This document shows, piece by piece, positions 9,101 to 17,964 of a stretch of 37,752 nt of DNA. The DNA is taken from the NCBI GenBank assembly GCA_013288885.1, contig JABDBA010000003.1, forward strand, positions 95,869-133,620. Reading direction: 5' to 3'. The number at the start of each line of letters is the position of its first letter. The first letter of the stretch is position 1. Both the position numbers and the translations under genes were made by a program. Under the pieces are notes generated by a model, which saw nothing but the letters and a program-made list of their open reading frames with translations, ran no database searches and had not been told where the DNA came from. This stretch comes from Gammaproteobacteria bacterium. GTDB taxonomy: Bacteria > Pseudomonadota > Gammaproteobacteria > JABDBA01.

Positions 9101-10147
9101 TAATTCGCCACTTTCACCATCGGCAACGCGCTGCATTTGTTCATTCAAAATATAAACACTGTAATTCGGCAATGGACGACCAATAGTAATCAGTTTTCCT
9201 GGTTGCAAAACTGCAGCAGTCGCAGTAACTGTAGCTTCCGTTGGACCATAGGTATTTAAAATACGTCTTCCTGCATGATGCCAACGTTTTACTAATTCAG
9301 GTGGGCACGGTTCACCAACAAAATTAATAGTACGCAGTGTTGGAATATCTTCTTCTAACATAGAAAACAACGTGGGTGCACACGACACAACCGTTACACC
9401 CGCATGAGCCAAGATGGGCGCTAAATCAGCACCGGCATGTACCATCTGTGCTGTTGCAACAAATAGAGTTGCTCCGGTCATAAACGTTGGCCAAATTTCT
9501 TCAATAGCCGCATCAAAAGCAATGGAAAAACCTTGATAAACAATATCATCTGCTGTTACATTCAAAATTGAATTTTCTGCATAAATTAAATTACAAACTG
9601 ATCGATGCGATATTTCTACACTTTTGGGGCGGCCGGTAGAACCTGAGGTGCAAATAGCATATGCACTATCATCTGAATTTAAACCCGTATCCCGTCGTGT
9701 TAAGCGCACCTTGGATTGTTGATTAATTTTATTTTGCAATCGATTAATAATAAATGCAGGACAAGGCAGAACAGCTTCAGACAGCATTAAATCAGTATGC
9801 GTTATTAACGCGCTTGCTCGTGCATCTTGCAAACCGTAAATAACACGTTCAATTGGGAATTGTGGATCAAGTGGTAAATAGGCCGCTCCTGTTTTTAGTA
9901 TAGCCAAAATAGCAACAGTAACATCAATGCCACGCGGCAAATAGATACCCACAAACATGCCACGTCCAATCCCTTCGTTTCGTAAATACTGCGCTAGCTG
10001 ATTGGCGCGTGCTTCTAATGCTTGATAACTTACCTGTAGATTTTCATAAATCAATGCTGTTTTATTGGGCACAACATCAACAGTTGCCTCAAAAATTTCG
10101 TGCAATAGCTCCTTATGCACTAATGTAGACCCTGATTCACTTTCCAC
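6125..10147 (-). CDS. Pls/PosA-type NRPS: adenylation, carrier and multi-pass beta-helix C-terminal domains
   Basis: A 1340-residue single-module synthetase with no condensation or thioesterase domain. The adenylation domain (about 20-505) has all core motifs: CTSGSTGRPKS (A3), NTYGPTE (A5), YKTGD (A7) and SGKVDR (A10 Lys497). The carrier domain (about 515-595) has LGGHS with Ser555. Residues 620-1320 hold membrane segments and three hexapeptide/left-handed beta-helix-like repeats (about 730-830, 970-1075, 1210-1315). This matches the poly-amino-acid synthetase type exemplified by epsilon-poly-lysine synthetase Pls, where tandem C-terminal domains join monomers. Pocket residues aligned by eye to GrsA are D212, A213, E216, S255, N275, V277, T299, V307, T308. 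The D-A-E-S start resembles lysine codes. The start is GTG at 10145-10147 with GAGG 7 nt upstream. Confidence 0.85.
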   Translation of the reverse strand: MESESGSTLVHKELLHEIFEATVDVVPNKTALIYENLQVSYQALEARANQLAQYLRNEGIGRGMFVGIYLPRGIDVTVAILAILKTGAAYLPLDPQFPIERVIYGLQDARASALITHTDLMLSEAVLPCPAFIINRLQNKINQQSKVRLTRRDTGLNSDDSAYAICTSGSTGRPKSVEISHRSVCNLIYAENSILNVTADDIVYQGFSIAFDAAIEEIWPTFMTGATLFVATAQMVHAGADLAPILAHAGVTVVSCAPTLFSMLEEDIPTLRTINFVGEPCPPELVKRWHHAGRRILNTYGPTEATVTATAAVLQPGKLITIGRPLPNYSVYILNEQMQRVADGESGELHIGGIGLAKGYIGKPELTAKKFVHNPFFSAAKRDPMLYKTGDLARFTADGEIEFLGRIDTQVKIRGFRVELAEIETVLLAVEGVKAVAVNVYKDQQNIDWLVGYVVMREGKIFSAETLKAQAVKFLPPYMIPTLIEEMKSLPTLASGKVDRKQLPKPAIHHEALSKNFTPAKTEVEKKIVAVWEDLFKHTPISVKDDFFLDLGGHSLFAAKAVSMLRKDPTLQQMSMLDIYENPTIGQLAKKWSEVKEQPQAAINRPTSSTNENYSLGIFSQFLGCGLQFVLRSWEFLLIFLVMTYVANKYALFSLESIAATLFFLFAIPPLLFAVAILSKWLLLWRVKPGEYRLWGSYYLRWWLVQRMQHFAPVRYLVGSPLMNLYCRLMGAKIGKNCYIGTDHIASFDLITIGDQVSINYGAKLFGYIVEDGYLKIGSISIGNQCFIGSYTVLERNTRLQDNVLLEDQSMLPVGATLSKGGSYHGSPARFLANEAKIQIPRSSLQNDNSITKKLSCSLYHYVALCFIEIIYYLALLPGILLVCYYYDKSDLIGSVLVAAPVGAISFFILLCTSIVLSKKILLGKIVAGNYSLKSSFYIRRWMVELLMGSEPMAALCDSLYLPMLLRLLGAKLGKRVEMTDAAHATPDLLNIHDESYTTGGALLGVPRVYGDTMLLAPITIGRRTFVGNLSITPAGTELGAGCLLGSLSIPPYDSSAKTPNTFWFGSPSFQLPRREVIDGFSEQQTYYPRRSLYVVRALVELLRTLPVMLSLVALSLQFMTMDFLMAHYSVKAMLILFPIIDFSIAFGMTLVAIVLKWILVGRYRECVKPWWSIFVWKNDIVDALLTLYITPTMLEPLIGTPFMAFFLRLMGMKIGKRVFIDTKLFCEMDLTIIGDDVALNADSMLLTHLFEDRLLKLGRIQVTDGCTVGPGSVVQHSSLMESGSYLGSLSLLMKGETLPAYSRWEGVPAQTVRGTRTSPVAIPKGIPDVAPALNVVRIN

Positions 10148-10176
10148 GATAAAACCTCAAGATTTTCTAATTGTTC

Positions 10177-10199
10177 ATTAGATTTAAGTATAGTCTAAT
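10177..10199 (-). promoter_or_regulatory. Sigma-S-like promoter core and flanking inverted repeat before the NRPS
   Basis: On the minus strand CTATACTTAAA (10193-10183) contains a -10 box TATACT with the preceding C and following TAA typical of RpoS-preferred promoters. It is bracketed by the perfect 6-nt inverted repeat ATTAGA/TCTAAT (10199-10194 and 10182-10177). No convincing -35 box is present. Start of transcription would be near 10181, about 35 nt before the GTG. Confidence 0.45.
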
Positions 10200-10239
10200 C
10201 ATTTGAAAAATGGGGCTTAGAGGGGAGAGTTTATGGGGG

Positions 10240-10740
10240 TTATTTCCCCAAAAAATAGCCAATCAAAAAAAAGGTCGATGCCCAAACGATAGCACCACCA
10301 TAAGCAAAGGTAGCGAATTTAGCATAAGGCTCGCGCAGAGTGCCGGCCACATAGCCGGTAAAATGGCGTACACCTGGGATATAATAACCAAAAAATAATG
10401 CCCATACACCAAAACGATCGAACCAATAATGAGCCTTTGCTGCTCTTGCTTCAGTAAGACCTATCCAACGGCCATATTTTTTTACCAGAAAACTACCTGC
10501 AGTTAAGCCGATGATGTAACTTCCCGTTATCCCGAAAATAGCGCCACCATAACCTGCTGCAAGGGTGGGTAAAAGCGCTAATTTTCCGCGTGCGATTAAA
10601 TAGCCTGCCGAAGCCAATAAGGTTTCATCAGGGATGGGTAAACCAACAATACCTAGCGCCAACAGAAAAAATAGCCAGACACTACCGTGCTGTAATATTA
10701 AATCCTTGGTAGCAATTAAGGTGAGTAATAAATCGTGCAA
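10240..10740 (-). CDS. DedA-family membrane protein
   Basis: A 166-residue integral membrane protein with the DedA/SNARE-associated fold. It has the re-entrant segment GIVGLPIPDETLLASAGYL near the N-terminus, a second hydrophobic region around 63-85, and the family motif GYYIPGVRHFTGYVAGT near 118-134. DedA proteins are implicated in phospholipid flipping and proton-motive-force homeostasis. The usual G-R-F-x-P-G-x-R motif reads G-Y-Y-I-P-G-V-R, so the first arginine is Tyr, as I recall for Bacillus YngC-type members. It is on the short side for the family. The start is TTG (10738-10740) with AGGAAA upstream. It lies 92 nt upstream of the NRPS on the same strand. Confidence 0.85.
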   Translation of the reverse strand: MHDLLLTLIATKDLILQHGSVWLFFLLALGIVGLPIPDETLLASAGYLIARGKLALLPTLAAGYGGAIFGITGSYIIGLTAGSFLVKKYGRWIGLTEARAAKAHYWFDRFGVWALFFGYYIPGVRHFTGYVAGTLREPYAKFATFAYGGAIVWASTFFLIGYFLGK

Positions 10741-10807
10741 AATTATTTCCTTTAATGTTTCAAATCGCGCTATTATAAACTACTTATTCCTTTTATAAAA
10801 ATCACCC

Positions 10808-11599
10808 ATGGTAGCAATTGTTCTTTTTCTCATTACTGGCAGCGTCACCGGCCTATTAGCAGGGCTATTAGGTGTTGGCGGTGGCGTGGTGGTGGTTCCT
10901 AGCTTGGCCTATATCTTCAATTATATGGGGATGCCACACAACGCCATCATGCACATGGCGGCTAGCACTTCGTTGGCGGCAATGATTTTCACCACGTTGA
11001 TGGCCGTCATCGCGCAACAAAAACGTAAAATGATCAACTGGGCAGTCTTTCGCACCCTCGCGCCTGCCATTGTTATAGGCACAATATTGGGAACAAGTAT
11101 TGCCAGTCTATTACCTAGCCATGTACTCAAAATTATCTTTGGTCTTTTTATGTTTTTTATTGCTGTGCGTATGCTGTTACAAAAAAAACAATCAGAAGAA
11201 ATGACGCGCCCTTTGCCACATCTTTATATTCAATACGGCGCTGGATTTGCAGTGGGTGCTTTATCAGGCATGTTAGGAATTGGCGGCGGCGCATTGACCA
11301 TTCCTATTTTATTGCAATTTGGTTTGCCCGCACATCAATCAGCGGCAACTTCATCAGCTTGTGCTTTGCTATTAAGCGTAATTGGCACACTGAGTTTTAT
11401 GATCCTAGGTTGGTATGAGCCGCCAGCAACTGGCGTGGCTAGTTATGTCAATTGGACAGCCGCGATTCTAATCGCGATTACCAGCATGATCTTCGTACCA
11501 CTCGGCACCCGGCTTGCTGGGCGTTTATCAGGACATCATTTAAAACAAGTGTTCGCGGTTTTTTTATTACTGGTAGGGTTAGATATGTTGTTGCGATAG
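10808..11599 (+). CDS. TauE/SafE (TSUP) family anion exporter
   Basis: A 263-residue multi-pass protein with the internal duplication of the TSUP family: GLLAGLLGVGGGVVVVP near residues 14-30 and GALSGMLGIGGGALTIP near 155-171. Members move sulfite, sulfonates or other organic anions across the inner membrane; the substrate is unknown here. No Shine-Dalgarno is visible. A -10-like TATAAA (10794-10799) ends 8 nt before the ATG, so the mRNA may have a very short leader. It is divergent from the DedA gene (67-nt gap) and ends 5 nt from the convergent cyclase gene stop. Confidence 0.88.
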   Translation: MVAIVLFLITGSVTGLLAGLLGVGGGVVVVPSLAYIFNYMGMPHNAIMHMAASTSLAAMIFTTLMAVIAQQKRKMINWAVFRTLAPAIVIGTILGTSIASLLPSHVLKIIFGLFMFFIAVRMLLQKKQSEEMTRPLPHLYIQYGAGFAVGALSGMLGIGGGALTIPILLQFGLPAHQSAATSSACALLLSVIGTLSFMILGWYEPPATGVASYVNWTAAILIAITSMIFVPLGTRLAGRLSGHHLKQVFAVFLLLVGLDMLLR

Positions 11600-11604
11600 A
11601 GGTT

Positions 11605-13983
11605 TTAAGCAAAGAAACAAAACTTATTCCTCCCGCTTTTTTTAGCCATATACATGGCATGATCTGCTTTTGTCAGTAACTCTTTTTGATCGGCAGCATC
11701 TACTGGATAAATAGTGATCCCGATGCTCGCTGTCACCATAACTGTAATAGAACCAATATTATAAGGCTGTGAAAGTTGATCAATGATATTTTGTGCTACC
11801 AGTGATATTTCAGTTTTATTATGGATATTTGTTAATATAATTGCAAATTCATCGCCCCCTAAACGCGTCGCCGTATCAGTCTGGCGAATGCATTGTAGCA
11901 GACGATGACTAACTTCTTTTAATACCTCATCACCAACTTCATGACCATAGGTATCATTCACAGACTTAAATCCATCAAGATCCATAGAGAGTAAGCTGAC
12001 CCATGATTGCAATCTATCGGCATTAGATACTGAGAGTTTTAGACGCTCATAAAATAAGATACGATTGGGCAAATCAGTGAGCGCATCATAATTCGCTTGA
12101 TGCTGAATAATGGCATTACTTTTTTTGCGTTCGGTAATATCACGCATGACAGCAATACCTTCCCATTTATCATCAATGGTCACTGTTGAGATGGAGACTT
12201 CAACAGGGAACTCTGTGCCATTTTTGGTTATAGCGGTCATTTCAAAGTTTTTTCCAGACCCTGGCCCTTCGCCAGTGATGAGAAAATGCTCGAATTCTTT
12301 TTTTTGTGCCTCGATATAGCGCGGCGGAATGATAATATTATAGTAAAATTGCCCCGATACTTCACTCAATAGATATCCAAACATCTGAATTGCAGCCTCG
12401 TTCCAGAAAACAATTCTGCCCACTTTATCTAACATAATAATTGCATCATTTGCTGATACAGTAATCGCTTGAAAACGGGTGTCTAACGCTTCGCGATTTT
12501 TGATTGCTTCGGCCAGTTCTTTTCTTTCATGGTTTGCCACTATCCAAAAACGCAATGCCAAGGCCAGCAATAATGTGAGTAATGACCCTACAATGAGTGC
12601 TATGATCGGTAATATAGAATTCTTTTTTTGTAAAAATTCATCCGTGGGCTGCACACTCAACTTCAACTGCTCATCAATTTGTGATAGCGGCAATACAATC
12701 ATCCATTCGTTAGATAAAACCTGGCCTATTGCATGATGTATTTCCAGATTATTATTATTTTTGCTGAGCATGATTTGATAATATTCATCGTTTAAATCAC
12801 TAAATGTATCTTTTAGAAAAGCTTGCATATTAACAAGCCCGACAAGATATCCTTTAGCAGAATACCTTACAATACAAAATTGTTCTAGATTTTGTTGCGG
12901 TGGCACCATGATCATAAAATCATTTGGCATAGTATTCATCTGCGCCTGATGCAAACAAGATTGAAGCTTTTGTTTATCAAGGTTAGTCAAAGTGATATTA
13001 TTATTAACTGCTATCCATGGTGTAGCTTGCCCTTCTGGCATCCAGATGATGGCTTGATAGGGCTTCATATCGTCCAGATATAATTTAGCATCATATAGCC
13101 ATGCGGTCTGTGATGCGTAGTTTTGATAGTCCATGCGCTTTTCCATACGCGCAAGAGCTAAGTTATAGGTCATTACTTTTTCATCGATTTCAGTTTTAAT
13201 TTGTTCTGCATCATCCTTCACTTTTAAGATCATTTTTTGGTTTTGATCGGCAACCAGAGATTGCCAGAGCAATATAAAAAAAACACAGCCGACGACGATG
13301 ATCAGGATAGGTATAAAATTTCTGCCAGTTAGTTCGTGAATAAAGTATCTGAACGAAAGTGCCGATAACCCAATGCCTGCCATGGTAAAACAAAATGCTG
13401 AAATAATATTCATTCCTGTCAGTTTCCCCCACCCATAAGCTGTGGGCAGGTCTGCCAGATAACCAATTAATGCGATAAAACCTAGCGCCATTGTTAGCGC
13501 ACTAAAAACAATGGCCAAATAGCGTTTGCTTGGAAATGAAATAACATCTAAATTAAAAAATATTGCAGAGCTTGCTAACATCAAACAAAGTGCTGTATTG
13601 GGAGCCATACGCCCCGGATTTGAAGTCTTTGCCAACACAACTGTTTTTAAAAATAACTGATCAATGCCTACATTGATATAAAATATATATTGAATTAAAG
13701 TCAATGCTCCCAATAAAAAAACCATTATACTAAGCAAAGCCGATAAACGAGGATATTTAATAACGAACAACAAATTCAACCCTAAAAAAAAGAAGGCCAA
13801 TGCAGTGTTATATTGCATGGGGGCAAACTGCGATGAAATCTGCACAAGAATGTAAGTATGTGTATACCAACCAATTAAACCTAGCGCACCAAACACCGTA
13901 ACGATTAATCCAGCACCAATTGAAATCGGTGTAATTAGCTTATATATGGTATGATTTTCTGTTGTTTGTTTCATAATGAGCAT
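11605..13983 (-). CDS. Membrane-bound PAS-GGDEF diguanylate cyclase
   Basis: A 792-residue sensor. Residues 1-245 hold about seven hydrophobic segments (MASE-like), about 246-475 a probable periplasmic sensor region, a further membrane helix (PIIALIVGSLLTLLLALALRFWI), a PAS domain ending EGIAVMRDITERKK, then a GGDEF domain. The active-site motif GGDEF (709-713) is intact and is preceded by RQTD, the RxxD inhibitory I-site, at the standard 5-residue spacing. It is therefore a likely active, product-inhibited c-di-GMP synthase. The ATG overlaps the upstream stop by one base (TAATG), giving translational coupling; ATG at 13974 is an alternative start. It is the last gene of the four-gene signalling operon. 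Confidence 0.92.
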   Translation of the reverse strand: MLIMKQTTENHTIYKLITPISIGAGLIVTVFGALGLIGWYTHTYILVQISSQFAPMQYNTALAFFFLGLNLLFVIKYPRLSALLSIMVFLLGALTLIQYIFYINVGIDQLFLKTVVLAKTSNPGRMAPNTALCLMLASSAIFFNLDVISFPSKRYLAIVFSALTMALGFIALIGYLADLPTAYGWGKLTGMNIISAFCFTMAGIGLSALSFRYFIHELTGRNFIPILIIVVGCVFFILLWQSLVADQNQKMILKVKDDAEQIKTEIDEKVMTYNLALARMEKRMDYQNYASQTAWLYDAKLYLDDMKPYQAIIWMPEGQATPWIAVNNNITLTNLDKQKLQSCLHQAQMNTMPNDFMIMVPPQQNLEQFCIVRYSAKGYLVGLVNMQAFLKDTFSDLNDEYYQIMLSKNNNNLEIHHAIGQVLSNEWMIVLPLSQIDEQLKLSVQPTDEFLQKKNSILPIIALIVGSLLTLLLALALRFWIVANHERKELAEAIKNREALDTRFQAITVSANDAIIMLDKVGRIVFWNEAAIQMFGYLLSEVSGQFYYNIIIPPRYIEAQKKEFEHFLITGEGPGSGKNFEMTAITKNGTEFPVEVSISTVTIDDKWEGIAVMRDITERKKSNAIIQHQANYDALTDLPNRILFYERLKLSVSNADRLQSWVSLLSMDLDGFKSVNDTYGHEVGDEVLKEVSHRLLQCIRQTDTATRLGGDEFAIILTNIHNKTEISLVAQNIIDQLSQPYNIGSITVMVTASIGITIYPVDAADQKELLTKADHAMYMAKKSGRNKFCFFA

Positions 13984-16900
13984 TAATCAAAATGCCAAGC
14001 AATATTGGCATTTTGGATAAATTCCGCAGCTTCAGCCACTGGTAATGGGCGGCTAAAATAAAACCCTTGAATTTCGTCACAACCATGCTGACATAAAAAT
14101 TTAAGTTGTGCTTCGGTTTCTACTCCTTCGGCAATGACTCTAAAACCCAAACTACGCGCCATAGCTATAATAGCTGTAACAATCGCAGCATCATCAAGAT
14201 CAGTTGCAAGATCACGGATAAAAGATTGGTCAATTTTTATAGTGTCGATGGGAAAACGTTTTAAATAACTTAACGATGAATAACCCGTACCAAAATCATC
14301 AATGGATATCTTAAGGCCCATTTCTTTTAGGCTGCGCAATATTTGTATATTATTTTCCACATTTTCCATCAACGCACTTTCGGTTAATTCGACTTCAAAA
14401 GTATCAGGATAAAGATTTGTTTCCGTTAAAATTTTTTCTGCAAATTGCAAGAGATTTTTGTTTAAATTCCGCGCTGATAAATTAACTGATATAATAACCG
14501 GAGACATGCCCAATGTTTGCCAAGCTTTATTTTGCAAGCAAGCCGTTTTTAATACCCACTCACTAATAGGATTGATAAGATCGCTACCTTCAATAGCCGC
14601 AATAAAGTTTCCGGGTAATACAATACCATCTGGCCTCCTCCAACGAATTAAGGCTTCCATGCCTATCACTTTTTGCGTGGCGACATCAATTTTTGGTTGA
14701 TAATATAAAATAAATTCATTATTTTCTATTGCTTGCCGTAAATTATTTTGTAAGATACCACGGTTTTCAGCTTGGGCAGTCATTTCAGGAGTACAGAACT
14801 GATAGGTATTCCGACCTTTTTCTTTTGCCGCATACATAGCAATATCGGCACATTTAATTAAAGTTTGTACGGTGGTTCCATCATCAGGGTAAAAACTCAC
14901 GCCCATACTAGCCGTTATTAAAAATTCTTTTTCTTTCAAAGTAATCTCTCTGGCAAGCTCTTTTTTTAATCTATTAATTATCTCAATAATCTCCTCTTTT
15001 TGGTGCACATTTGGAATAGTAATGATAAACTCATCACCACCTAATCGACTAATGGTATCTTGCGCTCTAAGACATTGGCGAAAGCGCTCTGAAATTTCTT
15101 TCAATAATGTATCACCGGCTTGGTGACCCATAGAATCATTTACATATTTAAAATGGTCAAGATCCAAAAATATAATTGCTAGTTTATCACCTGTCGTTTC
15201 TGCAGCTGTCAATGCTGTTGTTAAATATTGTTCAAGTAAACTGCGGTTTGATAAACCTGTTAGTACATCATGTTCCGCCAGATATAACATCTGCTTTTCC
15301 ATATGCTTTCTTTTTAGAAAAAGCCCAAACTGATTACCAATAGACTCAAACCATAATAACGAATCATGATTTGGCTGCAGCATTTTTTTGCTGAAAAATT
15401 CAATAACGCCCAGAACTTCATTCTCATAGATTATCGGGAAGGCAACTGCGGTAGTTAACCCCACTTCTGCCGCAGAATTTTTGCGTAAAAAATCAGCTTC
15501 ATGTAAAATATCTGATTTCCAAACAGCTTTGCGCTCTTGCCAAACTTGCCCAGTTAGACCAACCCCTATGGCATAAGTACGACTAAGACTTTCTAATTGA
15601 AATGCATTATTTTTTATCTGTGGCATTTGCCAAACTCGAGTGCAGCGCAAAACATTATCTTCTTGATCTACCGCCCATATTGCCCCACAATCCCATTGCA
15701 AGCGGGCACAAATAATCTTTAAAATTTTTGCGGTTGCCACAAAAAGAGTGGCCGACTCTGCTAAAATCCATGCAATTGCATATTGTATTTCTAAATGTAA
15801 CGCCGATCGTTTGCGTTCGGTGATATCACGCATGATCATATAAACTGCTGGTTTTTGTTGATGGATCATTGGGCTGACCACAATTTCAACGTCAAGTACA
15901 TCACCTTTTAGATTGATAATTTTTCCTTCTTCTAATGACATAGAATTCTGGTTATGGTTTTTTTCTATATAGTTTTTAATTACTTGCTGATAATCGGGCG
16001 GAAAAAAATTATAAACCGAATGTGTAAGTAGGTCGTTTAAGCTTTTAGCATTTAACAAGTTAAGCGCCGAACTATTGGCATAAACAAATTTTTCATTTTG
16101 TTGTATAAAAATAGCATCGGGTGATATTTCAACTAACTGTCGATATCTATTTTCCGAAGACCCCAGGCTTTCAAACGCCGATGCTAATGCAATCGACTGG
16201 CCAAATTGACTACCCAGTGTACGAATAAATTCTAAAGTACTTTCATCTGATAATGATAAATCTGAACCTAAAAACAAAACACCCAAGCAATCGGTACCCG
16301 AAAACAGAGGAACAATTAGGGCAGATTTTACTCCTGCTTCATTCAGAAAATTCTGCGCTTCTATGCCTGAGAAGTGCTCGGAAGGAACGGCAAAAGGTTC
16401 TTTTTTTTGAATAATTTCAGGTATCAATATTGATATGCCAAAAAATGACGCTACTTTTTCTTTCTCATCTTCTTTATAACCAATCTGCTGACTCAACACC
16501 ATACTTTTATCAGCTCTCTTAATATACAGAGCACCTTTTGATATACCCGTCGCATCTAAGCAAAAATAGAGCACATCTTTTAAGGATTCATCAATATCTT
16601 TACTGCTCGTCGTTAATGCATTCGCAATACCACCGATTAAAGACAACTGTGACATTAGCATTGCACAACGTTGTGCAAGCTTCGTATTAACTAGCACTTG
16701 TTGTTCTAACTGACGAACCGAACGAATAGAATGTTCGTGTTTAATATCTTCGGTTATATCAAATGGAGCACTCACAGGAGCAGATGGTTGTGTATTCAGT
16801 ATTTTAAGCAATTCAGTAATTAACTTTTCTTCATCAGGAGTACGTGTTAAATAACAACTAGCACCGACCTTTTTAGCTAAAGCAAGATCATCATCTTGTA

Positions 16901-17552
16901 AATAATGTGAAGTCAGTAGCATAACAGGAATGGTACAAAGCTTTGGATCACGTTTTATTTCTGCGCACAACCCAAAACCATCTAAGTTTGGCATTAATAT
17001 ATCGCTGATGATAGCATCGGGTTGTCGGCTCCTCGCTTCTCGAAGAGCTATTACGCCATCCATTGCAGCAGTCACCTCAAAACCTGCATTGCGTAATTGC
17101 ATACCAAATAATTTAAGTTGAATAGCATTATCATCTGCAATCAGGATATGTTTGCCTCTACCCACTAAGATTTTTGCGGGGATTGAAATTGGAAGATGCG
17201 CTTTAACCACATCTAATAAATAAGTAGGGTCAATTGGTTTTAATAAAAACGTGCTAAATCCGCTATGTTTTGACTGTTCATCCAATGCCGTCAAAAATCC
17301 TGACAGCGCAAGGATAGGAATTTTTTCTATTCCAGGCAATGCTCTTAATTTTGCATTTAAGAGATAACCACTCATATCAGGCAAAAATAAATCTTGTATT
17401 ATTAAATCAATTTTTTGGTTGCTGGCTTCGCGTAATGCTTCTACACCATTTGCAGCTTCGATGACAGTATAGTGTTCACTTTCCAAACTCATTTTTAACA
17501 CTTTACGCGATATTGGATTATCTTCAATGACTAGGATAGTGGCTTTGTTCAT
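13983..17552 (-). CDS. REC-REC-GAF-PAS-GAF-GGDEF-EAL c-di-GMP turnover protein
   Basis: A 1189-residue cytosolic protein. REC1 (about 5-118) has phospho-acceptor Asp54. REC2 (about 135-250) has Asp184, but its usual T-K-P switch segment reads LTRTPD, so the conserved Lys seems lost. GAF-like regions lie at about 300-455 and 590-745, with PAS at about 465-580. GGDEF is intact (838-842) with I-site RAQD. The EAL domain (about 935-1180) keeps E966-A-L, the LTES region, DDFGTG (1085-1090) and AEGVE. Both synthesis and hydrolysis of c-di-GMP are thus possible. It sits 13 nt after the stand-alone receiver gene and overlaps the downstream cyclase start. The N-terminal receivers suggest phosphorylation by the upstream hybrid kinase. 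Confidence 0.93.
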   Translation of the reverse strand: MNKATILVIEDNPISRKVLKMSLESEHYTVIEAANGVEALREASNQKIDLIIQDLFLPDMSGYLLNAKLRALPGIEKIPILALSGFLTALDEQSKHSGFSTFLLKPIDPTYLLDVVKAHLPISIPAKILVGRGKHILIADDNAIQLKLFGMQLRNAGFEVTAAMDGVIALREARSRQPDAIISDILMPNLDGFGLCAEIKRDPKLCTIPVMLLTSHYLQDDDLALAKKVGASCYLTRTPDEEKLITELLKILNTQPSAPVSAPFDITEDIKHEHSIRSVRQLEQQVLVNTKLAQRCAMLMSQLSLIGGIANALTTSSKDIDESLKDVLYFCLDATGISKGALYIKRADKSMVLSQQIGYKEDEKEKVASFFGISILIPEIIQKKEPFAVPSEHFSGIEAQNFLNEAGVKSALIVPLFSGTDCLGVLFLGSDLSLSDESTLEFIRTLGSQFGQSIALASAFESLGSSENRYRQLVEISPDAIFIQQNEKFVYANSSALNLLNAKSLNDLLTHSVYNFFPPDYQQVIKNYIEKNHNQNSMSLEEGKIINLKGDVLDVEIVVSPMIHQQKPAVYMIMRDITERKRSALHLEIQYAIAWILAESATLFVATAKILKIICARLQWDCGAIWAVDQEDNVLRCTRVWQMPQIKNNAFQLESLSRTYAIGVGLTGQVWQERKAVWKSDILHEADFLRKNSAAEVGLTTAVAFPIIYENEVLGVIEFFSKKMLQPNHDSLLWFESIGNQFGLFLKRKHMEKQMLYLAEHDVLTGLSNRSLLEQYLTTALTAAETTGDKLAIIFLDLDHFKYVNDSMGHQAGDTLLKEISERFRQCLRAQDTISRLGGDEFIITIPNVHQKEEIIEIINRLKKELAREITLKEKEFLITASMGVSFYPDDGTTVQTLIKCADIAMYAAKEKGRNTYQFCTPEMTAQAENRGILQNNLRQAIENNEFILYYQPKIDVATQKVIGMEALIRWRRPDGIVLPGNFIAAIEGSDLINPISEWVLKTACLQNKAWQTLGMSPVIISVNLSARNLNKNLLQFAEKILTETNLYPDTFEVELTESALMENVENNIQILRSLKEMGLKISIDDFGTGYSSLSYLKRFPIDTIKIDQSFIRDLATDLDDAAIVTAIIAMARSLGFRVIAEGVETEAQLKFLCQHGCDEIQGFYFSRPLPVAEAAEFIQNANIAWHFD

Positions 17553-17565
17553 CAGTTGATCCTTC

Positions 17566-17955
17566 CTACTTAGCTAAAGTCGCTTGCTTTTGCAAATAAT
17601 CAGCTATTTCTATAGGAAAAGTAGTCGCAGAAACCGGTTTGGTCATATAACCATCACAGCCAGCAGCTTTTGCTCTATCTTCATCACCCTTCATGGCATA
17701 GGCGGTTAGTGCAACAATAAGTATATCTTTAAAATGTGGATCTGCTTTAAGCTCTCGCGTCAGGTCGAGGCCATTTTTTCCGGGTAATTGTAAATCCATT
17801 AAAATAAGTCGCGGATGAAAGGTCGCTAAAACTTTCACAGCCTCTTCTGCATCTACTGCAGTGCGCACCTCATACCCTTCTACTGTCAACAATAGCTTTG
17901 CCAACTTCAAATTAGTAGGATTATCTTCCACGATTAATATGGGTTCGCCTGCCAT
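17566..17955 (-). CDS. Single-domain response regulator (DivK/CheY-like)
   Basis: A 129-residue stand-alone receiver domain. The acidic pair is in VEDN (Glu10, Asp11), phospho-acceptor Asp54 in LILMDLQLPG, the switch Thr in ALTAYA, and the conserved Lys in GYMTKPV. There is no output domain, so it works as a diffusible phosphate shuttle or allosteric partner. The sequence style (NPTNLKLAKLLL, PGKNGLDLTRELK) resembles DivK-type receivers. It starts 9 nt after the hybrid kinase stop with GAGGAG upstream and is followed 13 nt later by the REC-REC-GGDEF-EAL gene, which suggests a phosphorelay among the three. Confidence 0.93.
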   Translation of the reverse strand: MAGEPILIVEDNPTNLKLAKLLLTVEGYEVRTAVDAEEAVKVLATFHPRLILMDLQLPGKNGLDLTRELKADPHFKDILIVALTAYAMKGDEDRAKAAGCDGYMTKPVSATTFPIEIADYLQKQATLAK

Positions 17956-17964
17956 AATATCTCC

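Noticed and set aside
10230..10260. Possible terminator hairpin at the DedA stop (GGGG/CCCC arms)
   Set aside because: The stem is only 4-5 bp, overlaps the coding end and has no T-run after it on the transcribed strand.
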